From the IMG/VR virus record IMGVR_UViG_3300004369_000008, positions 1 through 64,000 of that record: a DNA stretch of 64,000 nt; one strand, written 5' to 3'. Numbering within the stretch: position 1 is the stretch's first letter; each line of letters begins with the position of its first letter. Of this stretch, positions 23,759 to 32,700 are shown piece by piece. The notes below the pieces were generated by a model. It was given only the letters and a program-made list of their open reading frames with translations. It ran no database searches and was not told the DNA's origin. Source of the DNA: a virus. A program made the translations under genes and the position numbers.

Positions 23759-25887
23759 ACGAGTTCGGTTTTGTCCGCATTACCGCTGTATCGCCGGTAC
23801 TCAAGGTCGGCGATCCCGATTTTAACACCACCAAAACGTTACAAGTTTTGGAACAGGTGCAAGACTCAGACATCGTAGTGTTTCCAGAACTCGGCATCAC
23901 TGGCTACACCTGCGGTGATCTGTTCCGTCAAGACACCCTCTACTACTCGATCTTCGAGCAGTTGGTCCGGCTCTGCGACTACAGCAAGAACCGACCACAC
24001 CAGTTGATCTTCGTAGGTGCGCCTTTCCGACTCGACAACAGCCTCTACAACTGTGCCTTCGCCATCAACAATGGTCGTGTAGTTGGGATCGTCCCCAAAC
24101 AGAACATCCCCAACTACAACGAGTTCTACGAAGGACGGTGGTTCCGCCGAGCAACTGGACAAGAACGCCAGAATGTTGCGTTGCTCTCTGGGCCACTCGC
24201 TGCGAGGAACATTGGGTTTGTCAACAGATGCCCGGTCTTATTCTTCGAGGCGTCCTTCAAATGGGTCCAAATATGCAATTCCCATGTGCCTTTCGGAACC
24301 AATCTGATCTTCTGGCACAAAGATGTGGGGATCATGGCTGAAATCTGCGAGGACTTGTGGATGCCCATTCCACCAAGTTCCTACGCCGCCCTCGCTGGGG
24401 CGCACATTATGGTCAACTTGTCGGCCAGTAATGAAACAGTCGCCAAGTGCGAATACCGACGTGCCCTCGTTGCCCAACAGTCTGGCCGCTGCATGTCGGC
24501 CTACATCTATGCTTCGTCTGGGCCGAAAGAATCAACCAGTGATGTTGTCTTTGGTGGGCATTGCCTCATCGCTGAGAACAGTCACATGTTGATTGAATCG
24601 GAACGAGTCGGCGATGGCAAGTTGCATACGGGCGGCTCTGTCTTCATCACAGCGGACGTGGACGTTCAGAAGTTGCAAGCCGAACGTCGCTGCACAACCA
24701 GCTTTGGCGATGCCTCCAACAACACCAACCAATTCCAGCCTGTTCGGATTGAGTTGCTCGAAGAAGAAACTCCGAAACCGTTGATCCAGAAACGGAATGG
24801 GCGTCCGTTCGTTCCTCAAAACGAAACCACGCTTCACAATCGGTGTGCCGAAATCTTCGGGATTCAGGTCGCTGGACTTTCCAAGAGAATTGAACGTCTC
24901 GGCGGACAACCTGCGTTGCAAATCGGAATCTCTGGTGGCTTGGACTCCACTCTGGCTGCATTGGTGGCTGCCAAGGCGTGTAAGATAACCGGCTTCAAGT
25001 CAAGCATCATCAAGGCAATCACAATGCCGGGGTTTGGGACAACGCCCAAGACCAAGACAAACGCCTTGGCTCTCATGGAACATCTGGGATTCGAGTCGGA
25101 CACCATCGACATTCGACCGGCGTGTCTCCAGACATTTCGGGACATCAAACACAGCCCTTTCGGAATTGACTTGGGACAAGCTGGAGAAGCCGGATCGCTA
25201 GGAGTTGAAGGCTTAACAGGCACGCTTGCTGGACTTAATCCAGAAGTCCTCGCCCAAGGCGATCTCAAGTTCGAGAACATTCAGGCTCGCCAACGGACCT
25301 ATCTGCTCATGAGCCGGGGGTTCGTGTTGGGGACGGGTGATCTCTCTGAGTTGGCCTTGGGGTGGTGTACCTACAATGGCGATCACATGAGCATGTACAA
25401 CGTAAACTGCTCGATCCCCAAGACGCTCGTGAAGTTTCTCGTCAATTACGTTGCGATGCACGAGTATGACGATGGGCCGGTGCGACAAACGTTGTTGGAC
25501 ATCGTTGGCACAAAGATTTCCCCAGAACTTTTGCCGCACAATCAGGGCGAAATCGTACAATCCACTGAGGATGTCCTTGGACCATACGAGTTGCACGACT
25601 TCTACCTCTTCTACCTCATGAGAAACGGATTCTCGCCGAAGAAAATATGGTATCTCACCAACAATACCATATTCACTCAGAACTACAGCCCAGAACTCAA
25701 GCTGAAGACGCTGCGAACGTTCATTGCACGCTTCTTCTCTCAGCAATTCAAACGGAATTGTGTTCCTGATGGTCCAAAAGTTGGTTCTGTCAGTTTGTCA
25801 CCTCGTGGTGATTGGCGTATGCCATCCGACGCCGACGCAACTCTGTGGCTCAAGGAAGTAGACGATATTGAATGGAGCTTGCGATGA
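23755..25887 (+). CDS. nadE: Glutamine-dependent NAD+ synthetase
   Basis: 710 residues, normal for the two-domain enzyme. The N-terminal nitrilase/glutaminase domain has the triad E45 (FPELGITGY), K115 (VPKQN) and C198 (AEICED). The C-terminal synthetase domain has the PP-loop SGGLDS at 393-398. All key residues are present. It amidates nicotinate adenine dinucleotide to NAD+, using glutamine. With pncB and the nicotinamidase-like gene it supplies three of the four Preiss-Handler steps; NadD (adenylylation) is not in the window. Start is ATGA-coupled to the zinc-ribbon gene. Confidence 0.95.
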   Translation: MNEFGFVRITAVSPVLKVGDPDFNTTKTLQVLEQVQDSDIVVFPELGITGYTCGDLFRQDTLYYSIFEQLVRLCDYSKNRPHQLIFVGAPFRLDNSLYNCAFAINNGRVVGIVPKQNIPNYNEFYEGRWFRRATGQERQNVALLSGPLAARNIGFVNRCPVLFFEASFKWVQICNSHVPFGTNLIFWHKDVGIMAEICEDLWMPIPPSSYAALAGAHIMVNLSASNETVAKCEYRRALVAQQSGRCMSAYIYASSGPKESTSDVVFGGHCLIAENSHMLIESERVGDGKLHTGGSVFITADVDVQKLQAERRCTTSFGDASNNTNQFQPVRIELLEEETPKPLIQKRNGRPFVPQNETTLHNRCAEIFGIQVAGLSKRIERLGGQPALQIGISGGLDSTLAALVAAKACKITGFKSSIIKAITMPGFGTTPKTKTNALALMEHLGFESDTIDIRPACLQTFRDIKHSPFGIDLGQAGEAGSLGVEGLTGTLAGLNPEVLAQGDLKFENIQARQRTYLLMSRGFVLGTGDLSELALGWCTYNGDHMSMYNVNCSIPKTLVKFLVNYVAMHEYDDGPVRQTLLDIVGTKISPELLPHNQGEIVQSTEDVLGPYELHDFYLFYLMRNGFSPKKIWYLTNNTIFTQNYSPELKLKTLRTFIARFFSQQFKRNCVPDGPKVGSVSLSPRGDWRMPSDADATLWLKEVDDIEWSLR

Positions 25888-26021
25888 ATACAGGATCATA
25901 CTTCAAGATTGGTAGCACACACGTCGTTTGTGAAGATTATGCAATTCACACAGATGACGCCGTGGTTGTTTCTGATGGCTGTTCAAATGGTGGTGGACCA
26001 TTGATGACCCTGAAATCGTAG
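25884..26021 (+). pseudogene. Truncated PP2C-type phosphatase fragment
   Basis: A 45-residue frame overlapping the nadE stop (ATGA). HVVCEDYA followed by VVVSDGCSNG matches the N-terminal metal-binding strand pair of PP2C-like phosphatases (..CQD..., V.DG.). The frame stops at 26021 and I found no continuation of the family downstream in any frame, so it is probably a 3'-deleted remnant. Confidence 0.55.
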
Positions 26022-26032
26022 CCGACATGAGG

Positions 26033-26178
26033 TTGTGTCATGCGTCGAATCAGGTACAATTCGCCCGAGCAGACAAATTGTTTGTTCTGAAGGTAAAATG
26101 ACCACTTACTGAATGGACTTAGGATGAAAACTCCAGATGGTTGGGGAAGGGCTGGGCCGAAAGGCTCAGCCCTTTTTT
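26033..26178 (+). ncRNA. Candidate short transcript (promoter to terminator)
   Basis: TTGTGT (26033-26038), 16 bases, TACAAT (26055-26060) resembles a promoter. About 90 bases further on, GGGCTGGGCC-GAAA-GGCTCAGCCC plus T6 (26149-26178) is a clear terminator. The predicted RNA of about 110 nt holds only a short frame starting at 26124 that runs into the terminator. The terminator also ends the nadE transcript and overlaps the 3' end of the minus-strand sulfotransferase gene. Confidence 0.35.
26149..26178 (+). terminator. Rho-independent terminator of the NAD+ region
   Basis: 10-bp stem with one G-U pair and a GAAA tetraloop, followed by six Ts. Confidence 0.85.
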
Positions 26179-26972
26179 GTTGCGCTCTTGCGATATTCAA
26201 CCTCTTCAGGCGTGCAAATTCTATCGTGAATCTCACACGCCTCATCGTAGTTTTCAATCCATTCATGTAGAGGTTGCTCTCTAAGTTTTCTGGATTTTGG
26301 TCGGAGTGAACCCATTCGGAATACCCCTAAGAAATCCAAAATTCGATTGGTTTGATTGTCCCAATCATCAAGGAAATCTTCGTAGAAAACCTCAAGAGTA
26401 TCTAATCCTTGAGTCTCTCTTTTGATTTTTTCAACATAATTCTGATCCCATGTGTACCATCCTCGAAAATGATCTTCAGTAACATGAATTTTAATGACAT
26501 CCGCAGGACCATCATTTCGTTCGGTTCCATCTGGAAGTTCAGTGAATCTTTGCCAAAGATCAGTCTTGATAGCCACGGATTGAGACGTGTATTGTTCCAT
26601 CCTGTTTCTGCGGAAGGGAATAATGATCTTGTAACCTTGTTCTCGGATGTAATCTCGAACATCAGTGAGTTCTCCAAGAGGATCGGGATGCTCATGTGTG
26701 CGTGCTTGATAGCCTTGGAGCTTAAACCCGACAGCTAAATGCTCAGGCTTGACATTCTCCGATAAAATCTTTTCAAGATAGCTCTTAGCTGTTGCGTGTT
26801 CTGAGTAGCATGTCTTGAACTGATGATATCCGATTTGATCTGGATACTTGTGATATCTTTGGTGAAAAAGTTCAGCTAGACATAGAACTTGGGGATGATG
26901 TCCCAGAACTCCCCACAGCATGGTCGAGCCTGTTCTTGGCTGATGACAGATAGCAAATTTAATGATCGACAT
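26166..26972 (-). CDS. Sulfotransferase (PAPS-dependent, Stf0-like)
   Basis: 268 residues. The N-terminal CHQPRTGSTML is the 5'-phosphosulfate-binding loop. IIPFRRNRMEQYTS is the 3'-phosphate-binding segment (Arg...Ser). A conserved C-terminal FYEDFLDDW helix follows. It transfers sulfate from PAPS to a hydroxyl on a sugar or lipid. The start overlaps the upstream Nudix gene by 14 bases. Together with the many glycosyltransferases it suggests surface-glycan decoration. Confidence 0.8.
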   Translation of the reverse strand: MSIIKFAICHQPRTGSTMLWGVLGHHPQVLCLAELFHQRYHKYPDQIGYHQFKTCYSEHATAKSYLEKILSENVKPEHLAVGFKLQGYQARTHEHPDPLGELTDVRDYIREQGYKIIIPFRRNRMEQYTSQSVAIKTDLWQRFTELPDGTERNDGPADVIKIHVTEDHFRGWYTWDQNYVEKIKRETQGLDTLEVFYEDFLDDWDNQTNRILDFLGVFRMGSLRPKSRKLREQPLHEWIENYDEACEIHDRICTPEEVEYRKSATKKG

Positions 26973-27441
26973 TTCTTATCCTAACCCACTCGGTGAACGA
27001 GGATGACATTTTGCGACGTATTGAATTCAGATAACGTGGCAACGTGTCTTTGAGTTTAGGATGAAGTTTTGTTTGTTTCATCTCGGAGAATGATACCCAT
27101 TTCCAATCAGTGTGTTCATCACTCAAGTTTTTCACGTCGAACTGGTCCTGAACTCGATAGAGAAATGTCGTGAAGGTCTTGCGACCGTCCTTGCTAACCA
27201 GTGTTTCAAATCTTCGACCGGGAATACTTTCGAGACCAGTTTCCTCTTTGGTCTCCCTGATGGCTGTTCCAATTTTTGTTTCACCATCTTTGGCACCACC
27301 GCCCGGCAAACACCAAGTTTCTCCATTGTCAGAATCGCCTGATCTTTTCAACAGAAGAACCGATTCGCCATCGGTGAATAGTATTCCAGCAGCCTGCTTG
27401 TTATTTACTTTAGTGCCGCCCTTGCCAAATCTGTGAAACAT
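26959..27441 (-). CDS. Nudix hydrolase (second)
   Basis: 160 residues with a canonical Nudix box at 47-70 (GGGAKDGETKIGTAI then RETKEETGL), matching GX5EX7REUXEEXGU exactly. MutT-like; substrate unknown. Its start shares a base with the upstream stop (TAATG), so it is translationally coupled. It is not in the NAD+ unit but only 1 kb from it on the other strand. Confidence 0.9.
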   Translation of the reverse strand: MFHRFGKGGTKVNNKQAAGILFTDGESVLLLKRSGDSDNGETWCLPGGGAKDGETKIGTAIRETKEETGLESIPGRRFETLVSKDGRKTFTTFLYRVQDQFDVKNLSDEHTDWKWVSFSEMKQTKLHPKLKDTLPRYLNSIRRKMSSSFTEWVRIRNVDH

Positions 27442-27911
27442 TACTTAGGCCCTCTTTTCAGAGGGACTCGCTTCAAATTTTCGATATGACGATCTGGCTT
27501 ATCTTTGAGATCGTGCATGATGCTACGAACCTTTTGTGCAATTTCAGAAGCGTTCTCTGAATCTGTAGAAGCCGTGGATTGGACAGAGACAGTCTTGCGG
27601 TCTTTGTTGTAGAACCCCTTGGAGATATAGAACTTCTTCTCCTTGGGATTCCAGCTAACCACACATGACCACTCTCCATCATCCCAGTTTCTTGCAGAAA
27701 CAAGGATGCGAATGGGTTGTTCTTCGAACACATGCTTGACATGCAGATCATATTTCTTGAGCGCAGCCGAGACATAACCGAGGCAAATCTTAGCGTAACT
27801 GTCCAGAATCTCATCGATTTTGGTGCGGAAGTTGACTTCCACGCTGTAACGTGAATCTGCTTCGGCGAGTGTGCTTTGGTCTTTCAACCAGCTAATGAAA
27901 GTTCTGCTCAT
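27441..27911 (-). CDS. Unknown protein
   Basis: 156 residues, mixed alpha/beta; a central VSARNWDDGEWSCVVSWNPK strand-rich segment. No SD is evident; a TATATAAGA element ends 2 bases before the ATG. No family recognised. Linked to the Nudix and sulfotransferase genes by overlapping starts. Confidence 0.55.
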   Translation of the reverse strand: MSRTFISWLKDQSTLAEADSRYSVEVNFRTKIDEILDSYAKICLGYVSAALKKYDLHVKHVFEEQPIRILVSARNWDDGEWSCVVSWNPKEKKFYISKGFYNKDRKTVSVQSTASTDSENASEIAQKVRSIMHDLKDKPDRHIENLKRVPLKRGPK

Positions 27912-27912
27912 G

Positions 27913-27921
27913 TCTTATATA
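27913..27921 (-). promoter_or_regulatory. TATATAAGA element
   Basis: Exact match to the 9-mer at 8153, 34497 and 35756. Transcription from here would give an almost leaderless mRNA, so it may instead be coincidental or drive a different start. Confidence 0.35.
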
Positions 27922-28691
27922 GCCTTTTTGCTCAACCATTTCTCAAAGGCTTCTTCATCGTATTTAGCATGTTTAACATTGTTTGCAACCTGAGTGACTG
28001 GCCTGAGATTATCTAAACGATTGATTAAGGTGATATCATCAATTCCATGATCCACAAATACCTTAATTGGCCAGATATGGTCTATGTGCCAATTGCCATC
28101 TTTCACCTTCTCCCAGTTGGGGTGTTGAGTGATATGTTCTTGAAGTTCCTTCGGGCCATAACCAAGCATGTCGCTAGTGCGACCCACCTTATCTTTGCCT
28201 ACAGCTTTGAGAGAAGAATTGAGAGCCTTGTAACATCGTTTGCGGAAGAGATCATTGAGCCGTTTCTGCTTTCGATCTTCTATCCATCCATGGTTGCCTG
28301 ATACTGTGTTCTTCTGGCGACCACACTCAAAACAGTATTGGCCTTGGTGATGAAACCCAGCAAAGGTGATCTTTGACTCACTGCCGCATTTGCAAATGTA
28401 GCGATGTTTATGATGAATGCCCATGAACTCATCATCAAGAAACTCGCACCCACGATCCTTGAATATCTGCTTCACTTGTTTGAGTGATCGCTTTTTAGAC
28501 TGGCCGTGCTTAGTGCAATTGCCACATCGTTTTCCCTTGGTGAAATTGTTCCAAGTGGTTGTTCCATAACATCCGCAACTACATTTGTAATCCATTGGCA
28601 ACATACATCCAACGTATTCATCAAGTAGCTCACATCCTTGTTCCTTGAAGTATTGAGCCGCCTCTTCTGTTGTTCTTTTAAGCTTTCCCAT
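27915..28691 (-). CDS. HNH endonuclease with two zinc ribbons (homing-type)
   Basis: 258 residues. Two tandem units of about 60 residues with the pattern CELLDEY...CSCG...W.NF..G.RC.NC, then a basic linker and an HNH-like core WHIDHIWPI...INRLDNLRPV...N..K. The C-terminal 80 residues are paralogous to the 3904-4761 protein. SD AAGGAGG is 7 bases from the ATG but lies inside a 16-bp hairpin. Confidence 0.85.
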   Translation of the reverse strand: MGKLKRTTEEAAQYFKEQGCELLDEYVGCMLPMDYKCSCGCYGTTTWNNFTKGKRCGNCTKHGQSKKRSLKQVKQIFKDRGCEFLDDEFMGIHHKHRYICKCGSESKITFAGFHHQGQYCFECGRQKNTVSGNHGWIEDRKQKRLNDLFRKRCYKALNSSLKAVGKDKVGRTSDMLGYGPKELQEHITQHPNWEKVKDGNWHIDHIWPIKVFVDHGIDDITLINRLDNLRPVTQVANNVKHAKYDEEAFEKWLSKKAI

Positions 28692-28733
28692 AACAAAGCC
28701 TCCTTACACATATAGTAGTAAGGAGGCTTTGTT
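28692..28733 (-). promoter_or_regulatory. 16-bp hairpin masking the HNH gene's RBS
   Basis: 28692-28707 and 28718-28733 are perfect 16-base inverted repeats separated by 10 bases. On the minus-strand transcript the 3' arm contains AAGGAGG and ends at the base before the ATG. The loop and its flank read TACTATATGT, which contains a late-promoter-like TATATG. This is the arrangement known for T4 I-TevI, where early read-through RNA is untranslatable and late RNA starting inside the hairpin is translated. Confidence 0.65.
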
Positions 28734-28768
28734 TTCAATCCAGAGTGATTGAATGTTTTCAATCCAAT

Positions 28769-29689
28769 CTAATCCATGGTGATGGGAGGTATGTCGCCGT
28801 ACCTTGTCAACAATTCTTCTTGCCACTGTTGTTTAAGTTCCCAACCTTTTGTCTTAAAGTATTCTCCATCCAATTGCATACCACCACCGGGACCGGGAGG
28901 AGAAGCATATTTACCTCGGATGTGACCCAGCATAATCATTGCGTGAGCCAGAGCGCCTTCCTGCATAGCTTGCGTCACTTCCTTCCAGTCCTTGCATTTC
29001 TGCAAGTAGTGAACAATGACTTTCTGGTGGCCACAAGGCGTTGGATAGAGCTTAATGTACCCGAGATCAGATACCCATTCCCATCCACCGAGGTTTGAGC
29101 TAACTCGTGAAAACATCTGCTCGTATTGTTTATAGAGAACCCATTCTCCCATTCTGCCCCAGATGGGCTGGATTGGATCGATCAAACCACCTTGGATCGA
29201 CGAATATGCACCACCCGGATAAAAGTATTCAAGAGGTATGGCTCCGTCGAGATCGCTCGCCTGAAAAGCAAATGATCCTTGTTCTTTGTAGAACACATTT
29301 CTGACCATGCCCACATCATCTGGCATCTTATAGACACTCTTGCCGGGCGTGCTACGGAAAGTGTAATAATCGAAGTATTCTCGACCAGCGTAATCCTCAA
29401 AAATCTTGAGCGATTGATCGACAGCCAAATCAAGTTGCTGTTGATCCAATTCGATCTTTACAACAGGTGCGCCCAGCATGAGCAAGACATAATCTCTGAT
29501 GTCTTCCCGAACCTTCTCTCTGTTCTTTCTTGGTGTGAGTTTTCTATCATGTGGTGCTACTGGAGCATTACATGCAGTGCCTCCGCAGCCAGAAGAGCCG
29601 GTTTTTGTGCCAGCAACTCCACAGCTTAAATCTTGATATTGTTGAGCAGATGGCCTGTTAACAGCCAGCGGTCCTTTAGAACATCCCAT
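28769..29689 (-). CDS. Neck / head-completion protein, T4 gp13-like (putative)
   Basis: 306 residues. After a Cys/Gly-rich N-terminal 50 residues, REDIRDYVLLMLGAPVVKIE followed by a Q..LD.AVDQSLKIFEDYAGREY segment matches the start of T4-type neck proteins. Tyr/Gly/Pro-rich beta sequence follows. It sits near gp14-, gp15-, gp18- and gp19-like genes. The N-terminal Cys-rich addition is unusual. Confidence 0.6.
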   Translation of the reverse strand: MGCSKGPLAVNRPSAQQYQDLSCGVAGTKTGSSGCGGTACNAPVAPHDRKLTPRKNREKVREDIRDYVLLMLGAPVVKIELDQQQLDLAVDQSLKIFEDYAGREYFDYYTFRSTPGKSVYKMPDDVGMVRNVFYKEQGSFAFQASDLDGAIPLEYFYPGGAYSSIQGGLIDPIQPIWGRMGEWVLYKQYEQMFSRVSSNLGGWEWVSDLGYIKLYPTPCGHQKVIVHYLQKCKDWKEVTQAMQEGALAHAMIMLGHIRGKYASPPGPGGGMQLDGEYFKTKGWELKQQWQEELLTRYGDIPPITMD

Positions 29690-29761
29690 TATGCAACTCC
29701 CGTATAAGTTGTTGATCCTGTGTCTATATACGTTATGGAATCAGAGAAACGGGGTTTTAAC

Positions 29762-32700
29762 GTGAAGACATCTTTCAGAAAGTTCATCGTAAACACCAGT
29801 CGGAACAATCCCACATGGTCAGAAATGGCGATGGGAACCCGTCTGGACACAAAATGGGGTGGTTTACCCACGAATCAAGGTTTGTGCAATGTTGTCAGCC
29901 TAGCAGCAAATTCGGATTCTGACAGAGCTTTACTTTTCAAATGGCTACTCAATGATGGTTTGTATCAAGCTGTTCAAGCCAGAAACAATCTTACAGAATG
30001 GGCCATTGAACAACTGGACTATGAAGTACCAATTCATACTCAAGGACTTCCAGAACCAGCCGTTGGCGGTCTGAGAAAAGCTGTAGGGGAATCTGTGCAA
30101 TATAAGGAAGCTTTAAGATCAAGCGAAGAACCTGCACCACCTCGAATTCACAAATACGAAGATCAGATTATCAACCCACTCGACCTCTTTTCTCCAACGA
30201 TGAGAAAAAAGATACCAGAGTTGGGCCAGCACGCTGACGAGATTGATGCCAAATGGAAGACAGACTTTGAAGATAAGTTGGCCATTCCAATCTTCAGAAA
30301 TGGCAAGGCGAAAGGTTCGATACAGTTAGCCAACTTGAATGCCATCTTAGAATCCAAAGGCTACGAAGGGTTTCATTATGGACCACACATCACAAGCTCT
30401 GGAAAGTGGTCTGGCGGTTATCTTCAGAGTGTAGAAAAAGGTGATTGGCTTCAGCCGGGGCAACAGGCACATTGGTCCGATAAAGGTCAACGACATGGAC
30501 CAGACCTAAGCCAAGCCGAAATGGTAGAGGATGATAAAGGCAGAGCATTCTATGTGTTTGATAATATGGCCACGCCACAGGATGAGTACGCACTTCGACG
30601 AAAAGCCGCAGTGATGAAGCAAAGGTTTGTAAACCTTGTCAAAGATGTAGGACAAGGAAAGTCAGACATTTCTGACATGCACCAGCAGATCGCCCAAAGA
30701 GTGAAAGCTGGAGACTTTGAAAAAATGCAATGGACTCCGAGCAAGCCTAATCAATATGCCAAGGATAAGTTTGGTGTAGATGCTCGCACTGCGCAATCTG
30801 AAGCTGTTTATCCAACAGAGGTCATCAAAGATATAATCCCCTTGGTTCAAGCGGGATTAAAAGGTCCATTCAAAGTTGCCAATCTTGAAGATAAACTAGC
30901 TGGGGTTCCACCAGAAATTGTATCAGACATGATTATCAAGCGTGAAGGTGACAACTTCTGGATGAGTGACAAGTTCCAGAAAATGGCTTTTGATTTCATT
31001 TTCCAGCATGTTGACATAAATGATCTGGATTCGCAAGAAGAATGGCAGTTGATGCCCAAGAACAAGTGGAAGTCATTCTTGGACAAGTCTGGTACATTCA
31101 ATAAAGAAAAAAAATGGACATCGCCTTGGACTGATTTGTTCTTCACGTTGTCTTCTACGATTTCCAATGGCACTCAAAGTCACCCAGAGCTAATGACGCC
31201 TGCTATCAATTTTTCAATCAGGAAAGGTGTATTGCCAATTGAAGATATCGCCAAGCAAAACGAACTTGAACACAGAGAACTTACACCACAAGGTTTGGCA
31301 GGCTTGGTGAATCAAGGATACAGAATCAATGGTCAGTCAATTCCAAACGATATTCAAGAAATTATGTCTATGCTTGACTCCCATGGCCACAGTAAGTTGT
31401 TGGCCAAAAAGGGAGATCACGTTGTTGAATTAAGGAAAGAGAAAGATGGGAAATACTATGCAGTCTTCCAATCTTCGGGCGACAATCCATTTGGCGATCT
31501 CGGAGAACCAGATGGACACATGGCAGCCGGTCTTCAAATGCCCGTTTCAATGGGCCAAGGAAGAATGGGAATTTTTCCAACCGGAACATCAGAAGAACAA
31601 GATGACTTCGAAGAAAAACTCATGCGTGGAGATTTTGGTGAAGGTGATGCTGTAGGAAATGTCACAGAACTCCAATGTGTAAAAACTGCTGTCGGCGCTG
31701 CTATCAAACAATACAAGAACAGCGGACATCAAAGAGGAACTGTCTCTGACGCCAAGGGCAATAAATCCAGAGGTGCTGCAAGCGAAGCAGACATTGACGA
31801 TATCTTTGGTGGGTTCAATGGAATACTGGGCATGGGTGCTGAAGCACTAAAGGCTCTTGGCGGACACTATGCAATGAAGTACGGTTTCATCACAGATGAG
31901 CAGTACAAACAAAATACCAAATTCGATGCCGCTGATGAATTGAATAAGATTGATGGTGGCAGGACATTCTCAGCCAACCTCGAAGAAACAATGGACAGAG
32001 TTGGTGTTGACATCGATGATGTTGCACCAATTGTTGATAGAGTTTGGAAGACAATCCAAAGAGGAGATGGACCTAAGCCAGAAGACTTTAGAGATTACAT
32101 TGAGCAATTTGGAAAGAATTTCTGGGCAGCAGTAAAGCACGCATTGAACTCAAATGCCAAAGCCGGTCGAACACGCCTTATTAAGAATTACATCTTCAAC
32201 AAAATGGAGAAGATGAAGCAATCCCAAGTTAATCAAGGTGGAGTTAATGCTCTAAATGTTGTAGATGATGCCGAAGGACGTGGAGATGCTTTGGGAGGTG
32301 GAAAAACCTTCAAGTCTGTCGATCCGTTTGGCGGAAGAGTAATGTTGTTGGATGATGATAACTTCGTATTTCTCAAGAAATTCGGAGCAAAGCTTTATGG
32401 CAAAGAACCACTTCCAGAAAGTCTTGATGAACTAAAGGCATTGATTGATGCTGATGCTAATGGAACAGTTTCAGTTAGTTCGGTCATTCAAATGAAACCA
32501 GAAGAGTTGAAAAATTACTTGAAAGACAAATCTGATATTGAACATCTTTCAAAACTTTCCGGTATTAAATTCAAGCTGTATCTCTACAAAGGTCTTAGAG
32601 AAAAAGATGTTGTGAGTTACATCGATCAAGAGACAACAGAAGAAGCTTACTTGATGAAAGCAACTCGTCCAGATGATCTCGGAAAAGGTCAGGATCAGAG

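Noticed and set aside
26409-26738. Plus-strand frame inside the sulfotransferase
   Set aside because: Shadow of a gene with clear sulfotransferase motifs.
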